This document shows, piece after piece, positions 1 to 10,500 of a DNA stretch of 11,967 nucleotides. The DNA lies in NCBI GenBank assembly GCA_015852425.1, contig JAAAIG010001036.1, forward strand, positions 1-11,967. The letters are read 5' to 3'. Source of the stretch: Gryganskiella cystojenkinii (lineage: Eukaryota > Mortierellomycota > Mortierellomycetes > Mortierellales > Mortierellaceae). Each line of letters starts with the position of its first letter. Position 1 is the stretch's first letter. The position numbers were made by a program, and so were the translations under genes. A model generated the notes under the pieces. It saw only the letters and a list, made by a program, of their open reading frames with translations, searched no databases and was not told the DNA's origin.

Positions 1-3000
1 TGTCCTCGAAGGGTCAGACTAATTTCACCAGTTACCGAATCCAAGAGAAGGACTGAGCAATATGTGCCATCTCTGCTGCCGCAGGCTATCTGCAGACCAT
101 CAGGTGAGTAGACGGCAGGTCCATTTGTAGTCATGGGCTCCTCGAAGGTCCACAGCTCTTTGCCTGATGTAACGTCCCACGTCTTGATGCCTTGGATAGT
201 CGTTAGGGCCAGCGTCTTCCCACAGGGCGAAAAAGTGATCCCGGGGCAATGGCCCTGAAGACCAGTCAAAACATGAAGGCACTCTGAGGTCTCGATGTCC
301 CATAATCGCACCGTCTCGTTCAGATACGACGACGCCAATAACGCGCCATCATTAGAACAGGCAATCGCACTCACTACCGCGTGATCCGGTTGTACCTCGA
401 AGCTATGCAAGCGCACTCCCGACTTGACCTCCCAAAGGTGAATGGCCCGATCAAGACTGCCTGTGATAACGCGCTGACCTGATGGCAAGAATATCAGCCC
501 CGCGAAGTATCTGGTGTGGCCTTCTAGGGCGTGGAGAAAATCCCCGGTTTTAAGATTCCATATTTTAGCGATCAAGGCCTCGTCAGCAATGTCAGCATCG
601 TCGGAACCTGACGCCAATAAGGAACCGTCCCGCGATATAGCAATGTGTGTCACGGGTCGATCGTGCCCTTGAATTATTGCTAGGATGGACCACGTTGAGG
701 CGTTGTACACGATAATCTTTCCATCCTCGGTGCCGGCCACGAACGCCTTCCCATCGAGCGTGTATGCAAACGTGTGGGACATCTTTTTTAGAGTTGGCCA
801 CTCTCCAAATCGAGATCCCTCCATCCGTGCACGACTGAGGTCAACTTGTCGAAACCAGACGCCCTCAAGATTGGTTTTCCTGAGGTCCGCTCCCTGCAAT
901 TGAGCCGAATCAAAGGCTCCAAAGCTCATATCGGCTCCTGGAACTTGAATACCTCGAAGATCATGATGAGTGAAATAAACCCCTGCCTTGACCAGGATCG
1001 TGATGGCATTCGCAGCGGCAGTACGCCATTTCTTGTCAGTTTTGGACGCTTCGATAAAGCCAAAAAGCTGATCCTTGAAAGGTGGCTCAGCCTGGACGCG
1101 CTCGACAAGGAACTGCATGACCGAGGGGTCCTTGATGAAATTGCGTCTTGCCAAAGGTGAGTCCATGCTCGGTCCAGTCATCGTTGTCGTGATGGCTGTT
1201 TCTGTTGCTTCGCCAAGATCCATCTCGAAGCTGTACGCCGAATCTGTGCTCTTCCGGCGCCGCGGCTGGTACATCCTGAACTCGACTGGTGCTTCCAATC
1301 TCAGTCCAGTTTGCTGTTGTGGCGCGTAGATGGCGCGACTGACTCCATACTCGAGAATCGATCGATGAATAAACCCAAACCGACTACCATTCCTGGTCAT
1401 TGGGATCGCCTTCCGTAGCAGTTGAGTCTCCTCGTCTCTGCGACCAAAGAATCGCTCCTTCCACGTGCCTGCATCTCGGTCTCTGTCGTAGTCGACTACG
1501 GGGTTCCCGCCTTGTTCGTTATAGATGACAACTGACAGGTCTTTCAGGAAACGGAGTCCTTGTTGGGTAAACCCATCTTCGGCGAGGCTCGCGAGGGCAT
1601 TTCTCTCTGCGTTGCTTAAGTCCTGAGAAGCACATCGCTCTTTGTTGCGCTCCAGCCACCGAGTTACTAATTCGTCGTACAGTGATACTCGCGTGATTTT
1701 GTTGGTAGTCAATTTCTGGTCCGGATCGGTAATAAGTGGGAGAACCTCGAGTGATAAAGACAACAGGAATGGATTCTTGACGAGATCCTGTAGACTTGGA
1801 ATCTGATCTAATACACTCTGGTAGTCCGATGCCACCCATAGTGGTCTCTTGATAGAGACATAACGGGCGATATAGTCCTTGATTTGGTCGCTTGAAAACG
1901 GAACTAGGACAGCTTGCTTGAATAGGTCGGGGTCCACTGGGCTTGCTCGACTCGGTTGGAAGAGGTCGAGGTAATCCTCGCCAAGGTGTTCGCTCCGACA
2001 GCTGACAATCATTTGCACACGCCATCCACCGTCCTTGTTGAACTCGTTGGACTCGTACAAATTCCGTGACTGTTGACACTCATCGTATCCGTCGCAGATG
2101 ATCACGAGCTCGCGGTCCTTCATTTCGCGGATCTGGGGCTCAGAGAAGTCGCAGATACGAAGATGCTTGGCTATCAAGTCCTTTTCTGGTCGATCAATAG
2201 CTGACAAACTGATCAATAGTGGGACCTTTGTCGTCTTTGGGCTGTCCATGTACGTTTTCCAAAGCTTGAGGTCGAGTTCCTGATTAAACGTCGTCTTTCC
2301 TGTGCCAGAACCACCGAGGAGCAAGAGCACCTTTTGATCGCTGCTCAGAAACTCGTCCACCATGGAGATGAGATCAAACGACTCGTCGTCGGAGGCGTGC
2401 AAATATTTCTTGGCCAATGGTGGGACATAGACGGTGCCGTCTCGTTCCTTGGTCCGCATCCTTGCCATGCGCTGCAGGACAGCCTCAACATCGGTCTTTC
2501 GTAGAAAACGATCGGAAGGAGAAAAGTCGTCGGGGAAGATACCAAGAGGAACGGTAGCCACGTCCAAAACTCGGGATAACTGTTTGGCTAGGGGTGCAAC
2601 AACTTTCTTGGCTCCAGGTCCTCTACGATTGATCAAACAAACAATCTCGTGAGTGCTTTATAGAAAACATTAATGGTCAAGTTTTTCTTGAAAACGACCT
2701 TGATGGGTCTACACTTACCCCCATTCGTGGGCTCTTCGGCGACTGTTTAATGCCAGCTCAGGATGACCCAAATCCGCGATCAAGTTGGCGTGATCAAGAT
2801 AAGCTGCTGCGATCCCTTCTCTCAAGGCCTTGTTGCCATCCTCGATGTTTTGGTCGGTGGAACTGGGTCTCTTGACGGTATTCTTCATATGGATAAGTAA
2901 CGTGTCGACATGACTGCAGAGGACTAGTTTGATGGCGGTATCGTTGGTGTCCTGCTCTCGAACATCGTCCAGAAGGGTTTGAACAAGCTTGAGAGACTGG

Positions 3001-3038
3001 ACAGGGGTGAGCGTGTTTTTTGAATGGAGGTCAAACAT
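1..3038 (-). CDS. NACHT / pentapeptide / WD40 STAND protein (NLR-like), 3' end outside window
   Basis: Two exons, 3038-2719 and 2622-1, are joined by a 96-bp intron; the reading frame is open to the window edge (about 980 residues visible). Residues 1-107 are helical, ending in a TPR-like hairpin (AxxxAYLDHANL...ALNSRRRAHEWG). A NACHT NTPase follows: Walker A GGSGTGKTTF near residue 209 and Walker B LVIICDGYDE near 277-286. Residues about 661-700 hold a short pentapeptide stretch (GADLRKTNLEG), and from about 714 there are six WD40-like blades with KIWNLKTG, HLWEVKSG, RLWDIETS and KTWDVTSG ends; the last line breaks off at the start of another repeat. Members of this class are intracellular signalling ATPases: WD40 repeats sense a ligand or non-self protein and NACHT drives oligomerisation. 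In fungi they act in heterokaryon incompatibility or immunity-like cell death, but the ligand and output of this one cannot be read from sequence. The start is fixed by an in-frame stop just upstream (3044-3042). The wording matches Mortierella NACHT families, from memory. No frame breaks are seen. Confidence 0.9.
2623..2718 (-). other. Intron 1 of the NACHT-WD40 gene
   Basis: The 5' splice site reads GTAAGT and the 3' site CGTAG. Removing 96 bp joins TGG GG to A GGA CCT (phase 2) and links the TPR-like N-terminus to the NACHT-leading region without a stop. The unspliced frame ends at once in TAA. Confidence 0.85.
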
Positions 3039-3850
3039 TCCTCATGTGTGATCGTCAAAGTAGTCGTTCAGGCGATCAAAAAAGGAGCGAGTGGGATTGG
3101 TACAAGTTACTGTGGTCTTGACAGGTTTGTTAATTGAGAGAATGATTCGAGTGATGAAGAATGATGATGGGTAGATGATGAGCAGAAAAGGGAGATGCAG
3201 AAAACAGAGGCGCCGCAGTCGAAGGCTGAGTGTGGCAAAGTCCGAAAGAGAGGAAAGAGCGTCAATTACGAATCAATGCTACTCTCTCTCCTCAGGAAGA
3301 GTTGTTGTGAGTGGGGGCGTGATGAGAGCGAATAGCACAGGGTAGCCACTAAAGAGACGTGACATTGTGATGGATCAGAGTGCGAAGAAAAGAATGGAAT
3401 TGTCCCTCTGTGGAAAGCCGATTGAGTGAAGGCCGCAAAGAGCATCGAGTCAATTTATCCCTTCCTCCGTTTTTGGCTGTCAAAACAGCCGAATTTTTTT
3501 TGAAACCTGCGTTTTTGCCCAAGATTATTAAATTTTGATCCCAGTCTGAATCGTATTTCTATTACTGTAACTCCATTCGCTCATCCATCTCGTCAGTGCC
3601 TGAGGAAGGACCGGCAGAGGGCGGAAGTTGGTTACCTTGGACAGGATCACACTCTGCTGCGACTGCGGCAGTGTTGTTAACGACGCAAAAAAGTAAAGGT
3701 GATGGTGTGAGAACAGTCTCCAGGGCATGTGTATCTTCATATCTGCATCCTTCTATTGCACCAAGGGCGAAAAACAAAGACTACATACCGAAGGAGTACT
3801 GTCGCTCCTGGACTAGAGGATGAACGTCCTGGCAGTTTCTAGTCTTTGGA

Positions 3851-3872
3851 GGATTTCAACTGGATTTCAACT
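3851..3872. repeat. Tandem duplication of an 11-bp unit
   Basis: The unit GGATTTCAACT occurs twice in direct succession without mismatch. It lies in non-coding sequence and has no evident function. Confidence 0.6.
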
Positions 3873-4133
3873 GCACGAATATCGAGTTGTGAATTTCTAA
3901 GGGCAAAACGAAAATTGATGCAAGACTCGATTTTCTTTGAGGATCGATATTTTGCTCTGTTAGCTGTTTTTGTTCATGAACCATACCGAGTGCCAGACAG
4001 CTGATGCTGTGTCTTTTTATCCAAATTTAGTATGGTGGCAACTCGCCACTGTGTTCGAAGTCATTGGCTGTGCAAAATCTTGGACCGGCTTTTTTTTGGC
4101 CTCCTCATTGCCAATGAAGACAGAAAATGTAAG

Positions 4134-4156
4134 CACCCGAGGGAGACAACAGCGAC
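4134..4156 (+). repeat. Left copy of a long-range direct repeat flanking the FEN-Fanzor gene
   Basis: The 19-bp core CGAGGGAGACAACAGCGAC (4138-4156) recurs exactly at 11632-11650, in the same orientation. With one mismatch the match extends to 23 bp (CAC[C/T] before the core). A 19-bp exact repeat is very unlikely by chance in 12 kb. The two copies lie outside the giant nuclease gene on either side, so they may be element-end sequences or a dispersed genomic repeat. Confidence 0.7.
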
Positions 4157-4187
4157 CACGCAAACTAACATTAGAGACTGCTGTTGA

Positions 4188-4230
4188 ACGACTTGTCTGT
4201 TCCATCAAAACGCATGGCACCAAAAGTCGT
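4188..4230. repeat. 7-bp inverted repeat in the 3' flank
   Basis: ACGACTT (4188-4194) and AAGTCGT (4224-4230) are exact inverted copies with a 29-base spacer. The stem is short and could arise by chance; it is listed because it lies between the direct repeat and the end of the nuclease gene, where a guide RNA would be expected. Confidence 0.3.
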
Positions 4231-4398
4231 CAATGATTTACAGTCTACATGTCTGGATAGGGTAGCAAGTCCCAAACCAGCAAAATTTCCTAGCAATTTT
4301 TCTTTATTGACAAAAATACGTTGCCAACAGCTTCCCTGTTACCTTTCATGCATAGTTCGAGACCATGCGAGCAGAACATATTGACGTCGGTCGACTTA

Positions 4399-4435
4399 TC
4401 CGTCTCAGTGCAGAAGATTAATCTGATGAGACGGA
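4399..4435. repeat. 9-bp inverted repeat (hairpin) downstream of the FEN-Fanzor gene
   Basis: TCCGTCTCA (4399-4407) and TGAGACGGA (4427-4435) are perfect inverted copies with a 19-base spacer that itself contains the palindrome AGATTAATCT (4415-4424). It starts about 125 bp past the stop codon in the direction of transcription. In TnpB and Fanzor loci the guide RNA is usually encoded at or just past the 3' end of the nuclease gene, so this is a candidate structured part of such an RNA. That role is inference only. Confidence 0.45.
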
Positions 4436-4526
4436 CATCGAAAATGCCTTTGAGAAGTGCAAATTAGAGGTCGAAGTCTCCTGTCATTTTCACCCTTTTC
4501 TTTCTTCACCTGTTATTTAAATCCTC

Positions 4527-4532
4527 TTTATT
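4527..4532 (-). terminator. Poly(A) signal AATAAA of the FEN-Fanzor gene
   Basis: TTTATT on the plus strand reads AATAAA in gene sense, 29 bases past the stop codon. This is a canonical eukaryotic polyadenylation hexamer at a plausible distance, in AT-rich sequence. Confidence 0.55.
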
Positions 4533-4560
4533 CTCTATTACTCCTTTCGCCAGACAAGAT

Positions 4561-7500
4561 TCAAGTGGAGGTGGAGGGGGCGGATTTGGGGGTCCAATCT
4601 AGTGGTCCTGCTCGCTTTTGACGGTGGATCCAGAACCATCCGAGGTTAGCCATGTTGTGTGCTCCAGCATGGTCACGGTCTATTGGCACCCGGCATGAAG
4701 GACAGACAAACGTTCTTCCCTTCCACTGAACCAGCCTATTCTCGATCTCTTTGGAAACACAAACAGGGCACATTCGGGACGTCCTGAATTCGTTTACCAC
4801 CACGACAGTGTGACCCATTGCAACGGCCTATTTTTGGCGAAGAATAGGGGGAAAAAAAGTAGCAAGTCAGCAAAACTGAAATATACATTCAAAAGCGCAT
4901 ATAAAGTAGCTGCTATTACCTTCATGGCAAATGTCTTTTGGATTGACTCATGAGGAGAAGACTGGCCCTTCCTGGTGCGGAATTTGCCTCCTCCATAGAC
5001 AAAAAGTGCAGGAAGCATGTAGTGGTTGATGACTGACGATAGAGCCCTGTCTTTTTCGGATTTCAAGGCCTTCTTGTGTTCCCATTGCAGCTTCTTGAGT
5101 TTTTTGGAACCGTAAAATGCTCGGAGAATCGGCAACAGGTGCATATGTTGCCTCACCATATCAAACATTTCATCCTCAGATTGAAATTTGGTGGACAATA
5201 ACCTGGACGTGATCTCCTTGATGCAAGGCATCTCCACCCATGTTTTCGCTTCGTGTCTACCTCCTGAACCGAACAAGTGACGCTGCCAATGGAAATCTGG
5301 TTGAACCCATAAACTGTACGTGGCATCTCCTTTGGGAAGGAGTGGGCGATACTGCTCCAAGACCTCCTTCTCTTGTCGATATCTGTAGGATGGCCGCAAG
5401 AGAGCCCCCCTTCTCATCGACATATTCCAGACAGACATCTTGGCCACGTCGTCCTCTGTCATACCACCGCTGGAGGTGGCTGCGGGATATGCTGCTTTGC
5501 ACACATTTTCGCGAACAAGTAAGGGAAGTCGGATGTTGGACGTGGGCGTAAGCGAGGACGAGTCGCGGGATTGGTCGTGTAGAACTGATGCGGCGCCCGG
5601 GTCCATATCAAACAGACAAAATGCTGCGCTGACTTTCTCTCCAGGGTCAATGCCACCGATACGGTTGTGAAATTGAGTGACTGCATGTGCGCTGAGACTT
5701 TTGAGCTGCGGCAATTTGAGGGTTCGACGGAATGGATGTCGACTATCATAGACAATGAACTGAATCTCCAGTCCGTTGAAGATCACAAAGTTGTTCAGGA
5801 TATAACGGGTGAATCGATTCATGTTTGGGCGAAAGCGAGGTTTGGATAGAGTTAGGGGCCGACAGTCCTTGAGAGCAGATTTCAGTTCCTGATTATACGC
5901 TTTTTTTTTCGTCAAGGAATCTTTTGAGTGCTTTGCGACCTCTCGTATTGTTTTGAAATTCTTGGAAAGTGCATGTCCTCTTCCCGTAGTTGGTCTGCCT
6001 GAGCTTTGTGCCCCAGTTGATCTGTGAGTGGCTTTGGTGATAGTCGGTGCGTGAGCGTTTTTCGAACCGTTCAGTACCAGGGAACTTTTGGTACTTGGCG
6101 ATGAGCTTCCTGTCCCCATAGAAAAAAGAATGCAGGATCGAGCCAGGATTGTTCACTATCTCTGCAGTTGCGCTGCGCTTGTCCATGTATTTCCTGACCG
6201 AGAACTCAACCCCTTCGGTATATGTTTTTTTGTCATTTCCCCAGAGAACCTCCACCAGTGCTCTCTCCTCAAGTCGGACGAATGATTCCTTGAACCCAGT
6301 GGTCGGGAAGAAAGCGGGCCGGTGTTGCTGAGGGATCTGTTGGTAAAAGAACCATAGCTTCTGGATGTAGTCCAAAGGAAACTTTTCCTTTTTTAGCTTT
6401 TCCAATTCCGGATTATCGGCGTCTCCGCTGTCCTCCTCTTCCTCCTCGTCATCGTCATCCTCTTCCTCTTCTTCCTCTTCCTCTTCCTCTTCCTCGTCAT
6501 CTTCTTCCTCTTCATCCACTTCATCCTCTTTGTCTTGGTTTTTGACGGCGCCATCGGCTCCGTCCTTCTTGTCCTTGATCTCAAAAGGGTCGTCCAATTG
6601 CAGGTGCTTTAGACCCAACTTCTTGATCTAGTTTTACCAACAAAAAATGCAATTAGAAACAGATATTCTATAATCACTGCATGCATGGATATTGTAGTGT
6701 GACATTTCGTACCTTATCTATCAGAGTTGTTACCAGCTTCTTGAAATGGGTGGCAATGGTCACCCATGTGGTTTGTGCGAGATCCTGAAGTGCTTGAGAG
6801 ACAGGGAGGTCATGAGGATTGAGGAGAGGGAGGCGGTGTCCGTGCGAGTCATCAAACTGTGCGTAGATGATGTGTGCCAAGTCGTGCACCACCGCGTTCT
6901 TTGCATTTTCGCCAAACGTCTGCCTGTCGGTCAGAGCGTAGTTGTAGAGCTTTTTAATCAGCTCAAATCCGTGCTTCTTGACGAGCAGAGTCCTCAAGAA
7001 CACCAAACCAGAATGGACCTGCACGTTGGGATCGCTGTTGAAATTTGGGTTGAGAGTCCATTCGTGGACTTGACAAGAGGTGAAGCAATACATCCGAAGA
7101 GCAAGGAATACACGAGTCCGAGCCCCGTTGAGCATGGTGCAGGTGTGCTCCATACGTTCGACGATGAGACGGACGTCAGTTTTGGTAAAGGATAGGTCTG
7201 TCCGTGGAAGTAAACCTCGTGACAGACAAGCCTGAATAGATCCTGCGGTCTGAGTGTCAACAGCAAAGGTCCGCTGACAGTATCGCTTGATGTCATAGAT
7301 CTTTGTTCGATCCCTTGTCTGAGCGTTGGCATCCTTGATAGGTCGTGCAGAGATACCCGATTCCCTTTTCTTTTTCTCTTCCTTTTGCTTCTTCTTGGAT
7401 GGTTTGCGCTGATCCTGGTTTGGGGCAGATGATTGTTGCGCGGTCTTGTCATCCTCGCTAGGAACCGGCAGGGGGGGAATAGCCAGAACACAATCGTCCG

Positions 7501-10500
7501 CAGAGATCTTTTTGTTTGAGGATGGCTGCACTTTATGCATGGCGTAACGAATGGAATCGACCGGGGACATATACCTATAAGTTGTTTTTTTTCAGGAAAA
7601 AAATGGGGGCATGCACACACATGGTCAATATAGTTGTTCATGATAAAAAATGAAACATATTATAATAAAAATAAAGATAAAAATAAAAAAAACGTTCTTA
7701 CTTGGAGTTTTCCCATTGTTTCCGTCTATTATGCTTGTTGCGCCGTTTGAACTCGCGCTTTTGTTTGCTGCGTCTTAATCCATAGCGCTGGTATCGTCTA
7801 GTGGCCTCTGAAATTGCTGGAAGGGCCTGACGAAGAGGGAAATCTGGAAGAGGCAGGTCGGGATAATAAATGAATTTGTTTTTATCGAGTACAGCCTCCA
7901 TCTGAGCTATGCAACGCCGCCAGTAGTTGTACTTGTTGTTGCAGACATGCCATTCTTCCGCCACGAGCATATGACCGTCATGACGGTACTGTCGAACGAT
8001 TTGATACATGTTTTCTTTTTCCTTTTTTAGTTGAGCAAGGTCAGTCCTTGACTCGTAGGGGTTCCCATTGGCGTCCGTGGCGGGTTGTTGTAGTGGTCCT
8101 TTGTCCTGTTTTGAGGTTTCTAGCTGCTGCTGCTGCGCGCTGCCTTGGACAGAACTAGAACTGCTTGGGACTTTTTCGGCCGCAGCCTTGGCAGTTGTTG
8201 TAGTTCTTGCCTGTGTTTTCGGGGCCTGAGTCTGTTCAGAACCTGTAATGATGACGGCAGTTTGAGAAGAGTTGTTGTCCTGCTGCAAAAGCATCCTAAG
8301 CTTAACCTGGAATGGCAAACACACTGCAGATTCTGTCCGATGTGCTGGGAATGGGCCATTGGTCGGATCGGGATAAGGCAGTTTGTTGCTCAATTCTTGG
8401 ATCCGATCCTCAATCTGAGACTGGCTAATAAGAAGAGAAATGACCTCGCTTTGACGAAGTTCCCATAGCTCCCGAACAAGAAGATCCGGTCTGTGGTAAA
8501 GCTCATTCAGGCGTCGTCTGTTCTTCTTGTCGATTTGATGTAGACTATCGAGACTTGTTTCGGATTTGTAGGGATTGTCCTGAGGGGTCCGTGTATCTGC
8601 AGTTGGCGGGAGCGCTGGTGACGGCGGCAGGTCGACAGCAGGTGAAGGAGCGTTCTTGTCATTGGTTCCCTGTTCTTGGTCGGTGAGGTTTAGTTCAAAC
8701 TCTCGTAAATTTGTTGACAGTCGACTGCGGAGGATGGCGATGGTGAGTCCGCCATGGTCCTGTTCAATCTTTCGCCGGAGTTGCTTAAGGACATGGTTGT
8801 CTTGTTGAGCCCGACGTTGGAAAGACAAGTGTAGGGAACCCTCCAAGTACTCCTTGTTGCACTGGAGTTCATGAGAGATAAAGTCGAGCTTGTCCTGCTG
8901 TGTTGGTTCTTGCCTATCCAAGGCGGCGCTTGAGAGGTCAAATGTGATCACGGTACTGAGACTGGTACTGGGGACAGAGCTGAGGGTGTCTGTGATTATA
9001 GGAAGCATATGAGGGTCGCGGGGTTTTTGGCAGAAAGAGGGGAAAGTCCAGCGCTCAGAAGGGTAAGGAACAGCATACGGCGGAAAGTCGGCCGATATCT
9101 TTGCGTCCAGGACCTCTAATCGATCCTGTGCCTTCCACACTGCTTGGGCCCGAGAGTCCTTCCTTTGCTTCTTTGTGATTTTATACGCCCCATCATAAAG
9201 ACCACGGAGCCTGCCCTCCATGCGGGAATACGCGAGACGAAGTAATGAAATGTTGCTCCATGCACTGACTGGACGCGCTGTGAATCCGACAGGGCCACGA
9301 CCGGTTTCATCCGAAGGTATTTGCGTAGTCTTGTGGTGGGAGGGATAATGGCCAGAACTGTCGGAAGAATCATCATCGGATTCATCTGAAGAATCGGGAA
9401 CTGCAAACTGAGAGGAGTCCTGTCCAGTCGTGTTGGCCAGATGAGACCTGTTCTGTTGTCTAAAGAGGCGGTTCAGCATGACTTTGATACGTTCGTGGGC
9501 TCTTGGTGATTCTGGAGGGTCCTCGTCCTCCGTTTCACTGAGGCGAATGAAAATAGAGATGGCATGATCAAAGTCTTCGGATCGAGGTACATGCATCTTG
9601 ACGTTGTCTGCTTGTTGGTCTGCACGCTTAGCATTCCTGTTTTTTTCCCACCCTTCGATAATAGGACGGATCGTGCTGACATACTTCTTGACAAGAAGGG
9701 ACATTGCGTCGGCTTGATTTTCTACGAGGGATTGCATGTCGACATTGTGTCTCAAGGTGTATAAGTGAGTAGAATGGACAAGTCCAACGTTCGACCTGCC
9801 GCCTTGACTGGGGCCATGGCTTGGGTTTAGTGGCACCCAACTATTGGGAATATCGGACCTCTTGCGAGGAAGAAGGCCTTGGGTGACAAACATAGACTGA
9901 TCTGGCCATGGGAAATCATGTAATCCTTGGACAAATTTGAAGTTTCGTTGCAGACCATAATCGGTGCCTCCTCTAACGTAGTCGTTATTTGTGAACATTG
10001 AAGCCCACATCAATTGACTCGCAGTCTTGAGTTCGGCCTTCTTCAAGACGTCGTCCTTGAAAATCGTCTTCAGGACTCCACCCTTCATCGGCATCGTGAC
10101 GGACTGGACATCCTCGTAGACCAAAAAGTCGCTGTCCGTGGCAACAATGCGAAGATTGGCGCGGTCATCCACTGGTGCATCTCGATATCGTTGGGCGATG
10201 CAGGTGTCGGCTTGAAACTCACAAAGGCAGACTTTCCATCCCAGGTGCTTAAGCAGATATGTGACCTCGTATCTCAGGATTTCTCGAGGGAATCGGTAAG
10301 CGTTTTTACATCTGCGGATGAATTCCTTGATAGATCGAGGCCCCAACCGAGAGAGTTTTTCCAACGCAGCCAACTCCTTTAGCGGTTCCTTGCAGCGCTC
10401 AACATGTTGGGAATGTTTCTGCTTAGAATATTTGCCGTCGATGTGTATGATGCTGTTCATCTTGCTCAGTTTCCGCTCCTCTGATAGACGATGATCCAAC

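Larger units (their letters stand above)
3046..4526. other. Intergenic stretch without a convincing gene
   Basis: About 1.5 kb lie between the start of the NACHT gene and the poly(A) signal of the giant nuclease gene. The part next to the NACHT start (about 3120-3430) is purine-rich on the plus strand, so pyrimidine-rich in the sense of the gene, which fits a fungal promoter/5'-UTR; I see no clear TATA box. Small features are a 6-bp hairpin with a 4-base loop followed by eight T (GGCTGT/ACAGCC, 3475-3490), an 11-bp tandem duplication (3851-3872), and two inverted repeats in the 3' flank of the nuclease gene. Open frames of 60-90 codons here show no family resemblance. Confidence 0.6.

Noticed and set aside
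1519..2079. Minus-strand open frame of 186 codons
   Set aside because: It overlaps the NACHT domain in another frame; the NACHT frame has Walker motifs and runs open over 2.6 kb.
3475..3498. 6-bp hairpin followed by a T run, like a bacterial terminator
   Set aside because: The context is eukaryotic and the stem is short; no transcript is known to end here.
3528..3823. Short open frames on both strands and a GTATGT donor-like site near 3786
   Set aside because: One minus-strand frame (ending EMDERMELQ) looks somewhat protein-like, as the tail of a decayed gene might, but no upstream exon, family motif or second splice site could be fixed.
4561..4818. Separate small zinc-ribbon gene
   Set aside because: It begins in the middle of the RuvC fold; the 92-bp intron joins it in phase to the preceding exon, so it is the last exon of the large gene.
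6746..7195. Plus-strand open frame of 149 codons
   Set aside because: It is antisense to exon 3 of the FEN-Fanzor gene, which has good junctions and a consistent frame.
10014..10382. Plus-strand open frame of 122 codons
   Set aside because: It is antisense to the FEN-like domain, whose conserved motifs are on the minus strand.
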